Origin: Bacteroidota bacterium
Lineage (GTDB): Bacteria; Bacteroidota; Bacteroidia; Bacteroidales; FEN-979
NCBI GenBank assembly: GCA_016868575.1
Contig: VGGL01000015.1
Span: 1-40,725 of the forward strand
Length of the DNA: 40,725 nt
Direction of reading: 5' to 3'
This document shows positions 8,123-16,502 of the stretch, piece after piece. Within the stretch, counting starts at the first letter, position 1, and every line of letters begins with the position of its first letter. A program made the position numbers and the translations under genes. The notes under the pieces are model-generated. The model saw only the letters and a list, made by a program, of their open reading frames with translations. It made no database searches and was not told the origin of the DNA.

Positions 8123-10678
8123 TTGATTACCTTTCAATTAAATGGAAAAGAAATTCGGCACGAAGGTGATCCGGAAATTTCTTTGCTTCATTTTCTTAGG
8201 ATAATTCAAAGGATCACCTCGGTAAAAGACGGCTGTTCCGGGCAGGGCGCATGCGGGGCGTGTCTGGTTGAGATTAATGGCAAGCCTAAGCTATCCTGTA
8301 CAACAAAGATGCAGTCCTTGGATGGTGCAGAGGTCTTTACCTTGGAAGGGGTTCCCTCCCACATCCGGGAAAACCTCGGAAAAGCTTTCGTAGAAAAGGG
8401 GGCGGTTCAGTGTGGTTTTTGCACACCCGGGTTCATCATGCGGACACGGATATTGCTGGAAACCAATCCCAATCCCACGATTGAAGAGATCCGACAAGCG
8501 CTGAAACTGAACCTGTGCAGGTGTACCGGATATAAAAAGATTGAAGAAGCGATTCAGCATGGAGCGAAAGCCATCAGAGAAAACAGGTCCCTTTCCGAAG
8601 CAATGACCCCGACTGGGGCAGGACACAGGCAACCAAAGTATGAAGCCTTTGAAACGGCCATCGGTCAAAGGCCTTTCGTAAACGATCTCTGGTTTGAGGG
8701 AATGGAATTCGGAGCCTTGAAATTCAGTGATCATCCGCGTGCCAGGATACGGAAAATAGATGTTTCCGGGGCTCTTCAAGCGGAAGGAGTCAGCGGAATA
8801 TTTACCGCCAATGATATTCCCGGCAACCGGATCACCGGATTGATCGTCGATGACTGGCCGCTGATGATCGGAGAAGGTGAAATCACCCATTACATTGGAG
8901 ACGTGCTTGCGTTGGTGGTCGCAACATCAGAAGAACTGGCGAGAAAAGCAACAGCGATGATCCAGGTCGATTATGAAGTGCTCGATCCTGTGACAGATCC
9001 TTTTACCGCCCTGTTGCCGGAAGCACCGCAGGTTCATACCGACCGGAGTAATCTTCTCGAGAACTGCATCATCCGACGGGGAGATGCCCAACAGTCACTT
9101 GAAGGATCTACCTATATTTCCAAAGGTGTGTATCAAACCCAGCGGATTGAACACGGTTTCCTGGAGGTTGAATCTGCTGTTGCAAAGCCACTGGATTCAG
9201 GGATTGAGATTTACAGCCAGGGACAAGGTGTTTATGAAGACCGGCGACAGGTTGCCATGATCCTTGGATTGCCGGAGGATAAGATTGTGGTTCATCAGGT
9301 TGCCTGTGGAGGCGGCTTTGGTGGAAAGGAAGATATCACGGTGCAGGGACATGTTGCATTGGCAGCCTGGCTTTTAAAGAAGGCTGTGAAAGTGACACTC
9401 AGCAGAGACGAATCGATCCGGATGCACCCCAAACGCCATCCCGTTACCCTCGATATCCAGCTGGGATGTGACATTTCAGGCAAGTTGACGGCACTCTATC
9501 TGCGTGCTGTCGGTGACACGGGTGCCTATGCTTCTGTCGGAACCAAAGTCATGGAACGGGTAGCTGGTCATGGTACCGGAGGCTATTTCATTCCGGTTGT
9601 GGACATCGAATCCAAGACCGTTTACACCAACAATATCCCCTCGGGCGCCATGCGTGGCTTTGGCGTGAACCAGGCTGCCTTTGCCCTGGAAGGATGCATC
9701 GACGAGCTCTGCAAAATGGGCGGTTTCGACCGTTGGAAATTCCGGTATGACAATGCCCTCATTGACGGCCTTTCCACCGCTACCGGGCAGAAAGTCCGGG
9801 GATCAGGGATCCGGGCATGTTTAGAGGCGTTGAAAGAACCTTTCCATCAAGCTAAATATTCCGGTCTTGCCTGCGGGATCAAAAACAGCGGAATAGGCAA
9901 CGGCATGATCGATTTTTCAGATGTCATCATCGAGATCCAGTCACCGGAACATGTCATTCTTCACCATGGCTGGACAGAGATGGGACAGGGCATTCATACC
10001 ATCGCCATCCAGACCTTGTGCACGGAAACCGGAATCAACCCGGACATTGTTGAGGTTAGGGTTACAACCTCTTCGGGAATCAAGACAGGCATGACAACTT
10101 CCTCCAGGGCAACCGTGCTTTTGGGAAATGCCATCATGGATGCAGCCAGGGTATTACTAGAAGACCTGGAAGGAAAGACCCTTGCCGATCTTACAGGTAA
10201 TAAGTACCATGGAAAGTTCATCTGTGATTGGACCACAAAGCCTGGGTCATCTGTTGAAGAGGTGGTCACCCACTATTCCTATGGGTATGCTGCTCAACTG
10301 GTCGTTCTGGATGAATCAGGTCAGGTTGAAACTGTATACGCTGCACACGATGCCGGAAAGATCATGAATCCAACCTTGTTTGAAGGGCAAATTGAAGGAG
10401 CGGTCCACATGGGATTAGGATACGCCCTGACGGAAGATTTGCCGATGAAAGACGGCCATCTGGTTAGCTCGAAGCTGCGTGACTGTGGCATTTTACGTGC
10501 CCATGAAACACCAGAGATTAAAGTCATTGGCGTTGAGGTGGAGGATCCCGTAGGTCCATACGGAGCCAAAGGCATCGGAGAGATCGGACTGGTACCGACG
10601 GCAGCCGCCATTGCCAATGCCCTGTGCCATTTCGATGGGAAACGAAGATATGCTTTACCAATGAACCGAAAGAAATGA
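8123..10678 (+). CDS. XdhD-like molybdenum hydroxylase: [2Fe-2S] domains fused to molybdopterin-binding domain, no FAD domain
   Basis: CSGQGACGACLVEINGKPKLSC and CGFCTPG...CRCTGYKKIEEAI iron-sulfur motifs; ACGGGFGGKED, GAMRGFGVNQ, MGQGIHTIA and GAKGIGEIG Mo-cofactor motifs; TTG start directly after an in-frame TAA. Confidence 0.88.
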   Translation: MITFQLNGKEIRHEGDPEISLLHFLRIIQRITSVKDGCSGQGACGACLVEINGKPKLSCTTKMQSLDGAEVFTLEGVPSHIRENLGKAFVEKGAVQCGFCTPGFIMRTRILLETNPNPTIEEIRQALKLNLCRCTGYKKIEEAIQHGAKAIRENRSLSEAMTPTGAGHRQPKYEAFETAIGQRPFVNDLWFEGMEFGALKFSDHPRARIRKIDVSGALQAEGVSGIFTANDIPGNRITGLIVDDWPLMIGEGEITHYIGDVLALVVATSEELARKATAMIQVDYEVLDPVTDPFTALLPEAPQVHTDRSNLLENCIIRRGDAQQSLEGSTYISKGVYQTQRIEHGFLEVESAVAKPLDSGIEIYSQGQGVYEDRRQVAMILGLPEDKIVVHQVACGGGFGGKEDITVQGHVALAAWLLKKAVKVTLSRDESIRMHPKRHPVTLDIQLGCDISGKLTALYLRAVGDTGAYASVGTKVMERVAGHGTGGYFIPVVDIESKTVYTNNIPSGAMRGFGVNQAAFALEGCIDELCKMGGFDRWKFRYDNALIDGLSTATGQKVRGSGIRACLEALKEPFHQAKYSGLACGIKNSGIGNGMIDFSDVIIEIQSPEHVILHHGWTEMGQGIHTIAIQTLCTETGINPDIVEVRVTTSSGIKTGMTTSSRATVLLGNAIMDAARVLLEDLEGKTLADLTGNKYHGKFICDWTTKPGSSVEEVVTHYSYGYAAQLVVLDESGQVETVYAAHDAGKIMNPTLFEGQIEGAVHMGLGYALTEDLPMKDGHLVSSKLRDCGILRAHETPEIKVIGVEVEDPVGPYGAKGIGEIGLVPTAAAIANALCHFDGKRRYALPMNRKK

Positions 10679-11892
10679 TTCTACTCAAGAACGGGACGTA
10701 CATTGATTGGGAGACGCTGGAATTCTCTCAAGAGGATATGGTTATTGATCGGGGTGGTCAAGACCAAATTCTCGACTGTTCGGGAATGTTTATCACCAAA
10801 TCCTTTGTCAATGCACACCATCATGTTTATTCAGCGCTGGCCAGGGGGATGCCACCGCCTGCTGTTCAGCCATCCAATTTCCATGAGAAGCTGAAGTTTG
10901 TCTGGTGGAAGCTCGATCAGGGGCTGACTTCCGAGATGATCTACTACAGTGCCCTTGTCACTGCCATTGCCTGTGCTAAAAGTGGATGTACGTATGTTAT
11001 TGATCATCACTCATCTCCTTATGCTACGCATGGATCACTGGAACAGATCTCCAAAGCCTTTCATGAAGTGGGAATTTCACACCTGCTATGCTATGAGATC
11101 ACTGATCGTAACGGTCCTCAAAAAGCACAAGAAGGGCTTGATGAAACAGCCGCATGGCTTTCAATAAACCCAGGTTTGGTTGGGCTCCACGCCGGTTTTA
11201 CCGTGGGAGATAAAACCCTGGCTGAAGCTGTTGAACTGGCCCGGACATACAAATCAGGCATTCATATTCATGTGGCAGAGGATCCAATCGATGAAGATGT
11301 TTCCGTTAAACAATACGGAAAACGGGTGGTTCAGCGTTTCAAGGATGCAGGGGTTCTTGATCTTCCAAAATCGATCTTTGCCCATTGTCTTCACCTGGAT
11401 GACCATGAAAGGGAGTTGTTGAATAAATCGGGGATCCACGTAGCAGTGAATACGGAGAGTAACCTGAATAACAAGGTGGGATACTTTTCTTCGCGGGGAT
11501 TGGGAGATCAGATCATGCTAGGCACCGACGGAATGCACAGCGACATGCTTCAGAGCGCCAGGGCTGCCTGGTTTGTTCTGCACAACTCCAACGATATCTC
11601 GCTTTCTGATGTATACGGATGGTTCAGAAACAGCAACAGGTATTTGCATAAAACAGGGATTTCGGGAGATTTTTCAGATGATTTGATCATTCTTGATTAC
11701 AACTCCCCAACCCCGATGAATGCTGAGAATTTTCTCTCACACCTGTTTTACGGATTTAATTCCAGCCAGATTCGCCATGTGATATCCGGGCGAAAGATCA
11801 TCCTGAAAGACTTCCAGGTTATAACGGTCGATGAAAGCCTGGTAATGAAAGAATCGAGGAGACTGGCGGAGATATTATGGCGCAAAATCTAA
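10675..11892 (+). CDS. ssnA: SsnA-type amidohydrolase/aminohydrolase
   Basis: ATG at 10675 overlaps the xdhD-like stop (ATGA); matches remembered SsnA features: VNAHHHVYSALARG, WWKLDQGL, KSGCTYVIDHHSSP, SNLNNKVGYF, LGTDGMHSDM, DYNSPTPM. Confidence 0.85.
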   Translation: MILLKNGTYIDWETLEFSQEDMVIDRGGQDQILDCSGMFITKSFVNAHHHVYSALARGMPPPAVQPSNFHEKLKFVWWKLDQGLTSEMIYYSALVTAIACAKSGCTYVIDHHSSPYATHGSLEQISKAFHEVGISHLLCYEITDRNGPQKAQEGLDETAAWLSINPGLVGLHAGFTVGDKTLAEAVELARTYKSGIHIHVAEDPIDEDVSVKQYGKRVVQRFKDAGVLDLPKSIFAHCLHLDDHERELLNKSGIHVAVNTESNLNNKVGYFSSRGLGDQIMLGTDGMHSDMLQSARAAWFVLHNSNDISLSDVYGWFRNSNRYLHKTGISGDFSDDLIILDYNSPTPMNAENFLSHLFYGFNSSQIRHVISGRKIILKDFQVITVDESLVMKESRRLAEILWRKI

Positions 11893-11908
11893 CCTCTTGC
11901 ATGAAAAA

Positions 11909-13231
11909 ATGGACATCCTCATCAAAAACGGAACGATCGTCAATGCCGGGATTGCTTTCCGAAGCAACATCTGGATATCCGACGGAATTATTCTTTCCGT
12001 TGAGTTGGAGAGAATCCATGATCCTTTCGGAACAAAGATCATTGATGCTTCAGGGAAACTAATCATGCCCGGGGGCATTGATCCCCATGTCCACCTGCAC
12101 CTCCCGACAACAGCGGGTTACTCTTCTGACGACTTCTATTCAGGAAGCCGGGCGGCACTTGCGGGTGGTACTACAACGATCATCGATTTCGTAACGCCGG
12201 CCCGGGGAGAATCGCTTTTACAAGCCCTGGATGTCAGAAGAAAAGAAGCTGTCAACTGCATGGTGGATTATTCCTTTCACATGGGTATTACCTGGTGGGG
12301 AAAAAAAGTGAAAGAGGAGATCGGCATCTGCATGGAGAAAGAGCAGATATCATCATTCAAAGCCTATCTGGCTTACCGAAATACCATCGGCATCAGCTAT
12401 GAAGAGCTGGAGGAAGCAATGGTTGAGATACAGGCACACGGCGGCTTGCTGCTGGTTCATTGTGAAGAAGGAGATGAGATCGAGACACTGCAGCGTCAGT
12501 TTCTAAATAACGGACATACTTCACCCCGGTACCATGCCCTTTCGCGTCCTCCGGAAGTAGAAACCAAATCGGTGAAGAAGGTTCTTGACCTGGTTGAGAA
12601 AACCGGTTGCCGCACCTACCTGGTTCATATTTCTGCTGCTTCCTCCATGGAAGCCATTGCCCAGGCCAAGACCAGAGGATTGCCGATATTTGCCGAAACC
12701 TGCATGCAGTACCTCCTCCTCAATGAAGAGAAATATCAGGGTTCATTCGTGGAAACGGCCCCCTATGTCATGAGCCCGCCATTGAGAAGTGAAGAGAACA
12801 GACTTGCCCTTTGGGAATGTGTGAAAAGCGGACTTATCGACGTAGTAGCAACCGATCATTGTCCCTTCAACCTGATTGGGGGAAAGGATCACGGCAGGGA
12901 TGATTTCACAAAGATACCCAACGGAGCCGGAAGCATTGAATTCAGGCTCCCGTTGCTCTATCAGTTTGGAGTGAATGGCAGGCAGATCACAGAAAAGCAG
13001 TATGTCTCACTGGTCTCTGCAAATCCTGCAAGGATATTTGGTTTCTCAAGACATAAGGGCGACATCTCCCAGGGGAAAGCCGCTGACCTGGTCATCTGGG
13101 ATCCGCTGAAAAAGCAGACCATATCCGGGAAATCACAGTACCAGCATTGCGATCACAACATTTTTGAAGGGTTCCAGGTTCGGGGGTGGCCCGAAACAGT
13201 GATTCACAAGGGTAAAATCTATCCTTACTGA
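11909..13231 (+). CDS. Dihydropyrimidinase / D-hydantoinase family amidohydrolase (HyuA-like)
   Basis: MPGGIDPHVHLHLP metal motif; SFKAYLAY region with likely carboxylated Lys; ATDHCPF; DLVIWDP; ATG at 11909 preferred over TTG at 11897. Confidence 0.88.
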   Translation: MDILIKNGTIVNAGIAFRSNIWISDGIILSVELERIHDPFGTKIIDASGKLIMPGGIDPHVHLHLPTTAGYSSDDFYSGSRAALAGGTTTIIDFVTPARGESLLQALDVRRKEAVNCMVDYSFHMGITWWGKKVKEEIGICMEKEQISSFKAYLAYRNTIGISYEELEEAMVEIQAHGGLLLVHCEEGDEIETLQRQFLNNGHTSPRYHALSRPPEVETKSVKKVLDLVEKTGCRTYLVHISAASSMEAIAQAKTRGLPIFAETCMQYLLLNEEKYQGSFVETAPYVMSPPLRSEENRLALWECVKSGLIDVVATDHCPFNLIGGKDHGRDDFTKIPNGAGSIEFRLPLLYQFGVNGRQITEKQYVSLVSANPARIFGFSRHKGDISQGKAADLVIWDPLKKQTISGKSQYQHCDHNIFEGFQVRGWPETVIHKGKIYPY

Positions 13232-14737
13232 TCAGATATAATTATCAGCCATCCTTTTCATCCGCTGATTTCGCCTGTATTGCCAGCGGAAATAACCGAA
13301 GAGGATGGTGAGAAGGATCGGTCCCAGAAAGTTGATGTATTTCAGCCACGCCCTTGTACCGTCTTTGAGCTGATCGAGCGGTCTGGAAACAACCTCTTTG
13401 CTTCGCAGATCGATCAAGCCGGTGTCATCCGACAGCCACTCAATGCCATTCACCAGCAGGTTAATGTTATCGGGTGGCATTTCTCGGGCTTGCTGGCCTT
13501 CCCCATTTACAGCAAAATCGCCATCGCTGATCACAAAAAGCCTTGCACCTTTCAGGTTCAGAACACCAGCCAGTGTTTTCCGCGGAGACTGGAAGTCAGT
13601 TTCCTGCCAGGGATTATTGATATTAAAATAGATAGGTGGAGTGAGTATGCCAGCCATATCCGACGAAGTGGCCAATGTTGTGAAAGTTGTTCCCGGATCT
13701 GTCCCGGTATAATCCATGCTGCTGGCAAACTGGAGGACGACAGAAGATAAGCCTTTGGTTGCCGGATTATCAGCAAACTCCGTGATCATCGGGAAATACG
13801 GAAAAGCAACCTGACTCTGGAAAGTCATTACCCCCTGTTGCTGGCTGACCATGACCTGACCACACCGTTGGTCGATGATAAAATCAGGGTTGACACGCAA
13901 TCCTTTGCTTTCAAGCCATTTCTCAAGTCCCGTTGAGAGTTCACTTCCCAGCGTTGTTTGGAAATTGCCGGATACACGATTGATCCCAACAAAAAGATCT
14001 CTGCCTGAAGCTAAAAATGCATCCAGTTTTTGAAGCGATGAAGGGGGTATCGAATCCTGAGGGCCAAGGATGACGAGGGTTTTATAATCTTCGAGGTTCT
14101 CAAAATCAGCTTCCAGTTTAACCGGTTTCACATCATATAACACAGATAAAGCTTGCATCGCCTGGATCATCGAGTTCAACGATGGTTCTCCATGCCCTTC
14201 CACGAAGCCAATGACGGGCTTATGGGTCACCGTGAGCTTCTTGATGCTTGTTGATAAGCTGTATTCCATGGCGGCTCCGGGACGGATAAGAGGGATGACA
14301 TCTTTTTTATCACCACACTGCAACACAGCGCCCAGGTAAGCTTTCTGTTGTTTCAACTGGTCTTTTTCCCTGACATTGATCAATACCGGGTTGATCCCAT
14401 TCTCTATCGCCTGTTTTTCGAGCGATTCCTCTTTATTGGGGTTGATGAATTCGAAAACGACCTTATCACCTGATCTGTTCTGATATTCAATAAGCATCTC
14501 CTGGAAGTCACGCCGAAGTTGGGTTAAATCGGGTGGCAGCGACTCACTGAAGAATACCTTTATCGTCACATTCTGCTCCAGTGAATCGAGGATGTTGCGG
14601 GTAGCCCGGCTAAGGGTGAATCGCTTATCGGCTGTAAAATCAAGCCGGAAAAAAAAGCGGTCAGCAAAGATGTTCAGCAATACAGCGACTCCCAGAATCA
14701 CCAGAATATACTTGATATTTAATTTTCTATTTTTCAT
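13232..14737 (-). CDS. gldG: GldG gliding-motility-associated ABC transporter component
   Basis: N-terminal TM then ADRFFFRLDFTADKRFTLSRATRNIL; C-terminal TM; adjacent to GldF and GldA. Confidence 0.9.
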   Translation of the reverse strand: MKNRKLNIKYILVILGVAVLLNIFADRFFFRLDFTADKRFTLSRATRNILDSLEQNVTIKVFFSESLPPDLTQLRRDFQEMLIEYQNRSGDKVVFEFINPNKEESLEKQAIENGINPVLINVREKDQLKQQKAYLGAVLQCGDKKDVIPLIRPGAAMEYSLSTSIKKLTVTHKPVIGFVEGHGEPSLNSMIQAMQALSVLYDVKPVKLEADFENLEDYKTLVILGPQDSIPPSSLQKLDAFLASGRDLFVGINRVSGNFQTTLGSELSTGLEKWLESKGLRVNPDFIIDQRCGQVMVSQQQGVMTFQSQVAFPYFPMITEFADNPATKGLSSVVLQFASSMDYTGTDPGTTFTTLATSSDMAGILTPPIYFNINNPWQETDFQSPRKTLAGVLNLKGARLFVISDGDFAVNGEGQQAREMPPDNINLLVNGIEWLSDDTGLIDLRSKEVVSRPLDQLKDGTRAWLKYINFLGPILLTILFGYFRWQYRRNQRMKRMADNYI

Positions 14738-14763
14738 GATTCCAATTATTTCATTACAAACAA

Positions 14764-15489
14764 TCAGTATGATGAAGTACGTTTGTGAAGCACCAGTTCC
14801 GTACCCAACAATCCTGATAGAATGACAGAAAGGAAGAAGATCACATCCTTTGAATCAACCACCCCCCTTGACATTGACTCATAGTGGTTGGAAAGACTGA
14901 GGTAATTGAAAAAGCCACCGAACCATCCACCGGTTGCACTGCCAATGAGTTCGAAGATCAGGTGAAAGAAAATCCCGATGAGCAGGGCAAGCAGGAAGGC
15001 AACAATCTGGTTGTTGGTGAGGCTGCCGGCGAACAGACCAATACTGATGTAGGAAGCGCTCAGGAAGAGCAGTCCCAGGTAGCCCATCCAGACAGCGCCA
15101 TGGTCTACCTTTCCGATCGATGCGACCGTGAAGTAATATGGCAGGGTTAAAGCCAGCGTAATACAAATCAGCAGCAGCGCCGAAAAGAACTTACCCAGGA
15201 TGATCTGCCAGTTGCTGACCGGCTTGGTCACTAACAGTTCAAGGGTTCCCGTCTTTCTCTCATCAGTCAGCAATCCCATGGTTACCGCCGGAATGAAGAA
15301 AAACAAAGTCCAGAAAGCAATACTGAAAAAAGAACGGAGGCTTGCCTGCCCCGACATGAAGATATCACTTCCAAACAGCCAGGTAAAAAAACCGCTGAAA
15401 CCCAGGAAGAGGACGATCATCACATAGGCCATCAGCGAGTCGAAAAACGAGGTGAGTTCTTTTTTCGCAATGATCCAAATCTTGCTCAT
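14764..15489 (-). CDS. gldF: GldF gliding-motility-associated ABC transporter permease
   Basis: Multi-TM ABC-2 permease with MGLLTDERKTGTLELLVTKPVS motif; between gldA and gldG. Confidence 0.9.
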   Translation of the reverse strand: MSKIWIIAKKELTSFFDSLMAYVMIVLFLGFSGFFTWLFGSDIFMSGQASLRSFFSIAFWTLFFFIPAVTMGLLTDERKTGTLELLVTKPVSNWQIILGKFFSALLLICITLALTLPYYFTVASIGKVDHGAVWMGYLGLLFLSASYISIGLFAGSLTNNQIVAFLLALLIGIFFHLIFELIGSATGGWFGGFFNYLSLSNHYESMSRGVVDSKDVIFFLSVILSGLLGTELVLHKRTSSY

Positions 15490-15522
15490 ATGAAATGTGT
15501 ATTATTTATTCAGAAACAATGC

Positions 15523-16455
15523 TTAATTGTTGACCGTCAGATCACGGAACACTTCTTCGAGTTTGCGTTCAACGAGTATCATCTCGGTGATAGTCCAACC
15601 TTTTGCAACACAAAGCCGGAAGACACCTTTTCGGGAGGAAACATTGGCCTTGCTAAGAATTTCAAAGGATTGAAGTTGTTTCGGAATGAAATCGACCGTT
15701 TCCACCGACTCAAGACCCTGGAGGGCGGCAAAAATGGCATTTCTGTCGCCATCTTCAATGGTTACCCGGAATATCTCCTTTTGCTGCGCTTGTTTTCGCA
15801 GGTTAGTGGCTGTTCCGTCAGCGACCAGTTGCCCTTTGTTGATGATCACGATCCGGTCACAAGTAGCCTCAACTTCCGCGAGAATATGGGAACACAGGAT
15901 GACCGTCTTCTCTTTGCCGATTTTCCGAATCAACTCACGTATCTCCACGATCTGGTTAGGATCGAGGCCTGATGTCGGTTCATCCAGGATCAGCACCTCC
16001 GGATCATGGATCAGCGCCTGGGCCAATCCAACCCGCTGCTGATACCCTTTCGAAAGTTCATAGATCTTCTTGTACTTTTCCGCTTTCAGGCCACAAACCT
16101 GGATCATCTCCCCGATTCTATGTCTGATCAGTGATTTGGGGACTTGTTGAAGTTCCGCCACGTAGTGCAGGTAATCGATCACCGGCATGTCTTTATATAA
16201 GGGATTCGACTCCGGGAGATAACCGATGTGCTTTTTTATCTCTTCCGGTTTCTCATGGATCGAAAGGCCCCCGATCTTCACATCCCCTTCATCAGGAGCC
16301 ATGAAGCAGGTGATGATGCGCATGGTCGTTGTCTTCCCGGCGCCATTCGGACCCAGAAATCCAAGGATCTCTCCCTTGCCGGCCTGGAAGGAAACCCGAT
16401 CGACCGCCTTCTGTATCCCATAAGATTTGGTAATGTTATCAATGATCACTTCCAT
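15523..16455 (-). CDS. gldA: GldA gliding-motility-associated ABC transporter ATPase
   Basis: Walker A GPNGAGKTTT; signature LSKGYQQRVGLAQAL; Walker B VLILDEPTSGLDP; operon context. Confidence 0.9.
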   Translation of the reverse strand: MEVIIDNITKSYGIQKAVDRVSFQAGKGEILGFLGPNGAGKTTTMRIITCFMAPDEGDVKIGGLSIHEKPEEIKKHIGYLPESNPLYKDMPVIDYLHYVAELQQVPKSLIRHRIGEMIQVCGLKAEKYKKIYELSKGYQQRVGLAQALIHDPEVLILDEPTSGLDPNQIVEIRELIRKIGKEKTVILCSHILAEVEATCDRIVIINKGQLVADGTATNLRKQAQQKEIFRVTIEDGDRNAIFAALQGLESVETVDFIPKQLQSFEILSKANVSSRKGVFRLCVAKGWTITEMILVERKLEEVFRDLTVNN

Positions 16456-16480
16456 AGGTTGTGTGTTGATTTTTCCGGTG

Positions 16481-16488
16481 CAAAAATA
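16481..16488 (-). promoter_or_regulatory. Candidate -7 box TATTTTTG upstream of gldA
   Basis: CAAAAATA on plus strand, 25 nt upstream of the gldA start. Confidence 0.35.
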
Positions 16489-16502
16489 TTTGATTTTTTC
16501 TT

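Noticed and set aside
8291-8890. 199-aa minus-strand ORF in the xdhD-like gene
   Set aside because: Shadow ORF opposite conserved iron-sulfur and Mo-domain sequence.
2712-13231. Threonine-synthase-like gene as a YgeX-type member of the purine operon
   Set aside because: It has a zinc ribbon typical of threonine synthases and is separated from the operon by two unrelated genes, one on the opposite strand.
15490-15972. 160-aa plus-strand ORF over gldA
   Set aside because: Antisense to conserved ABC ATPase motifs; no independent support.
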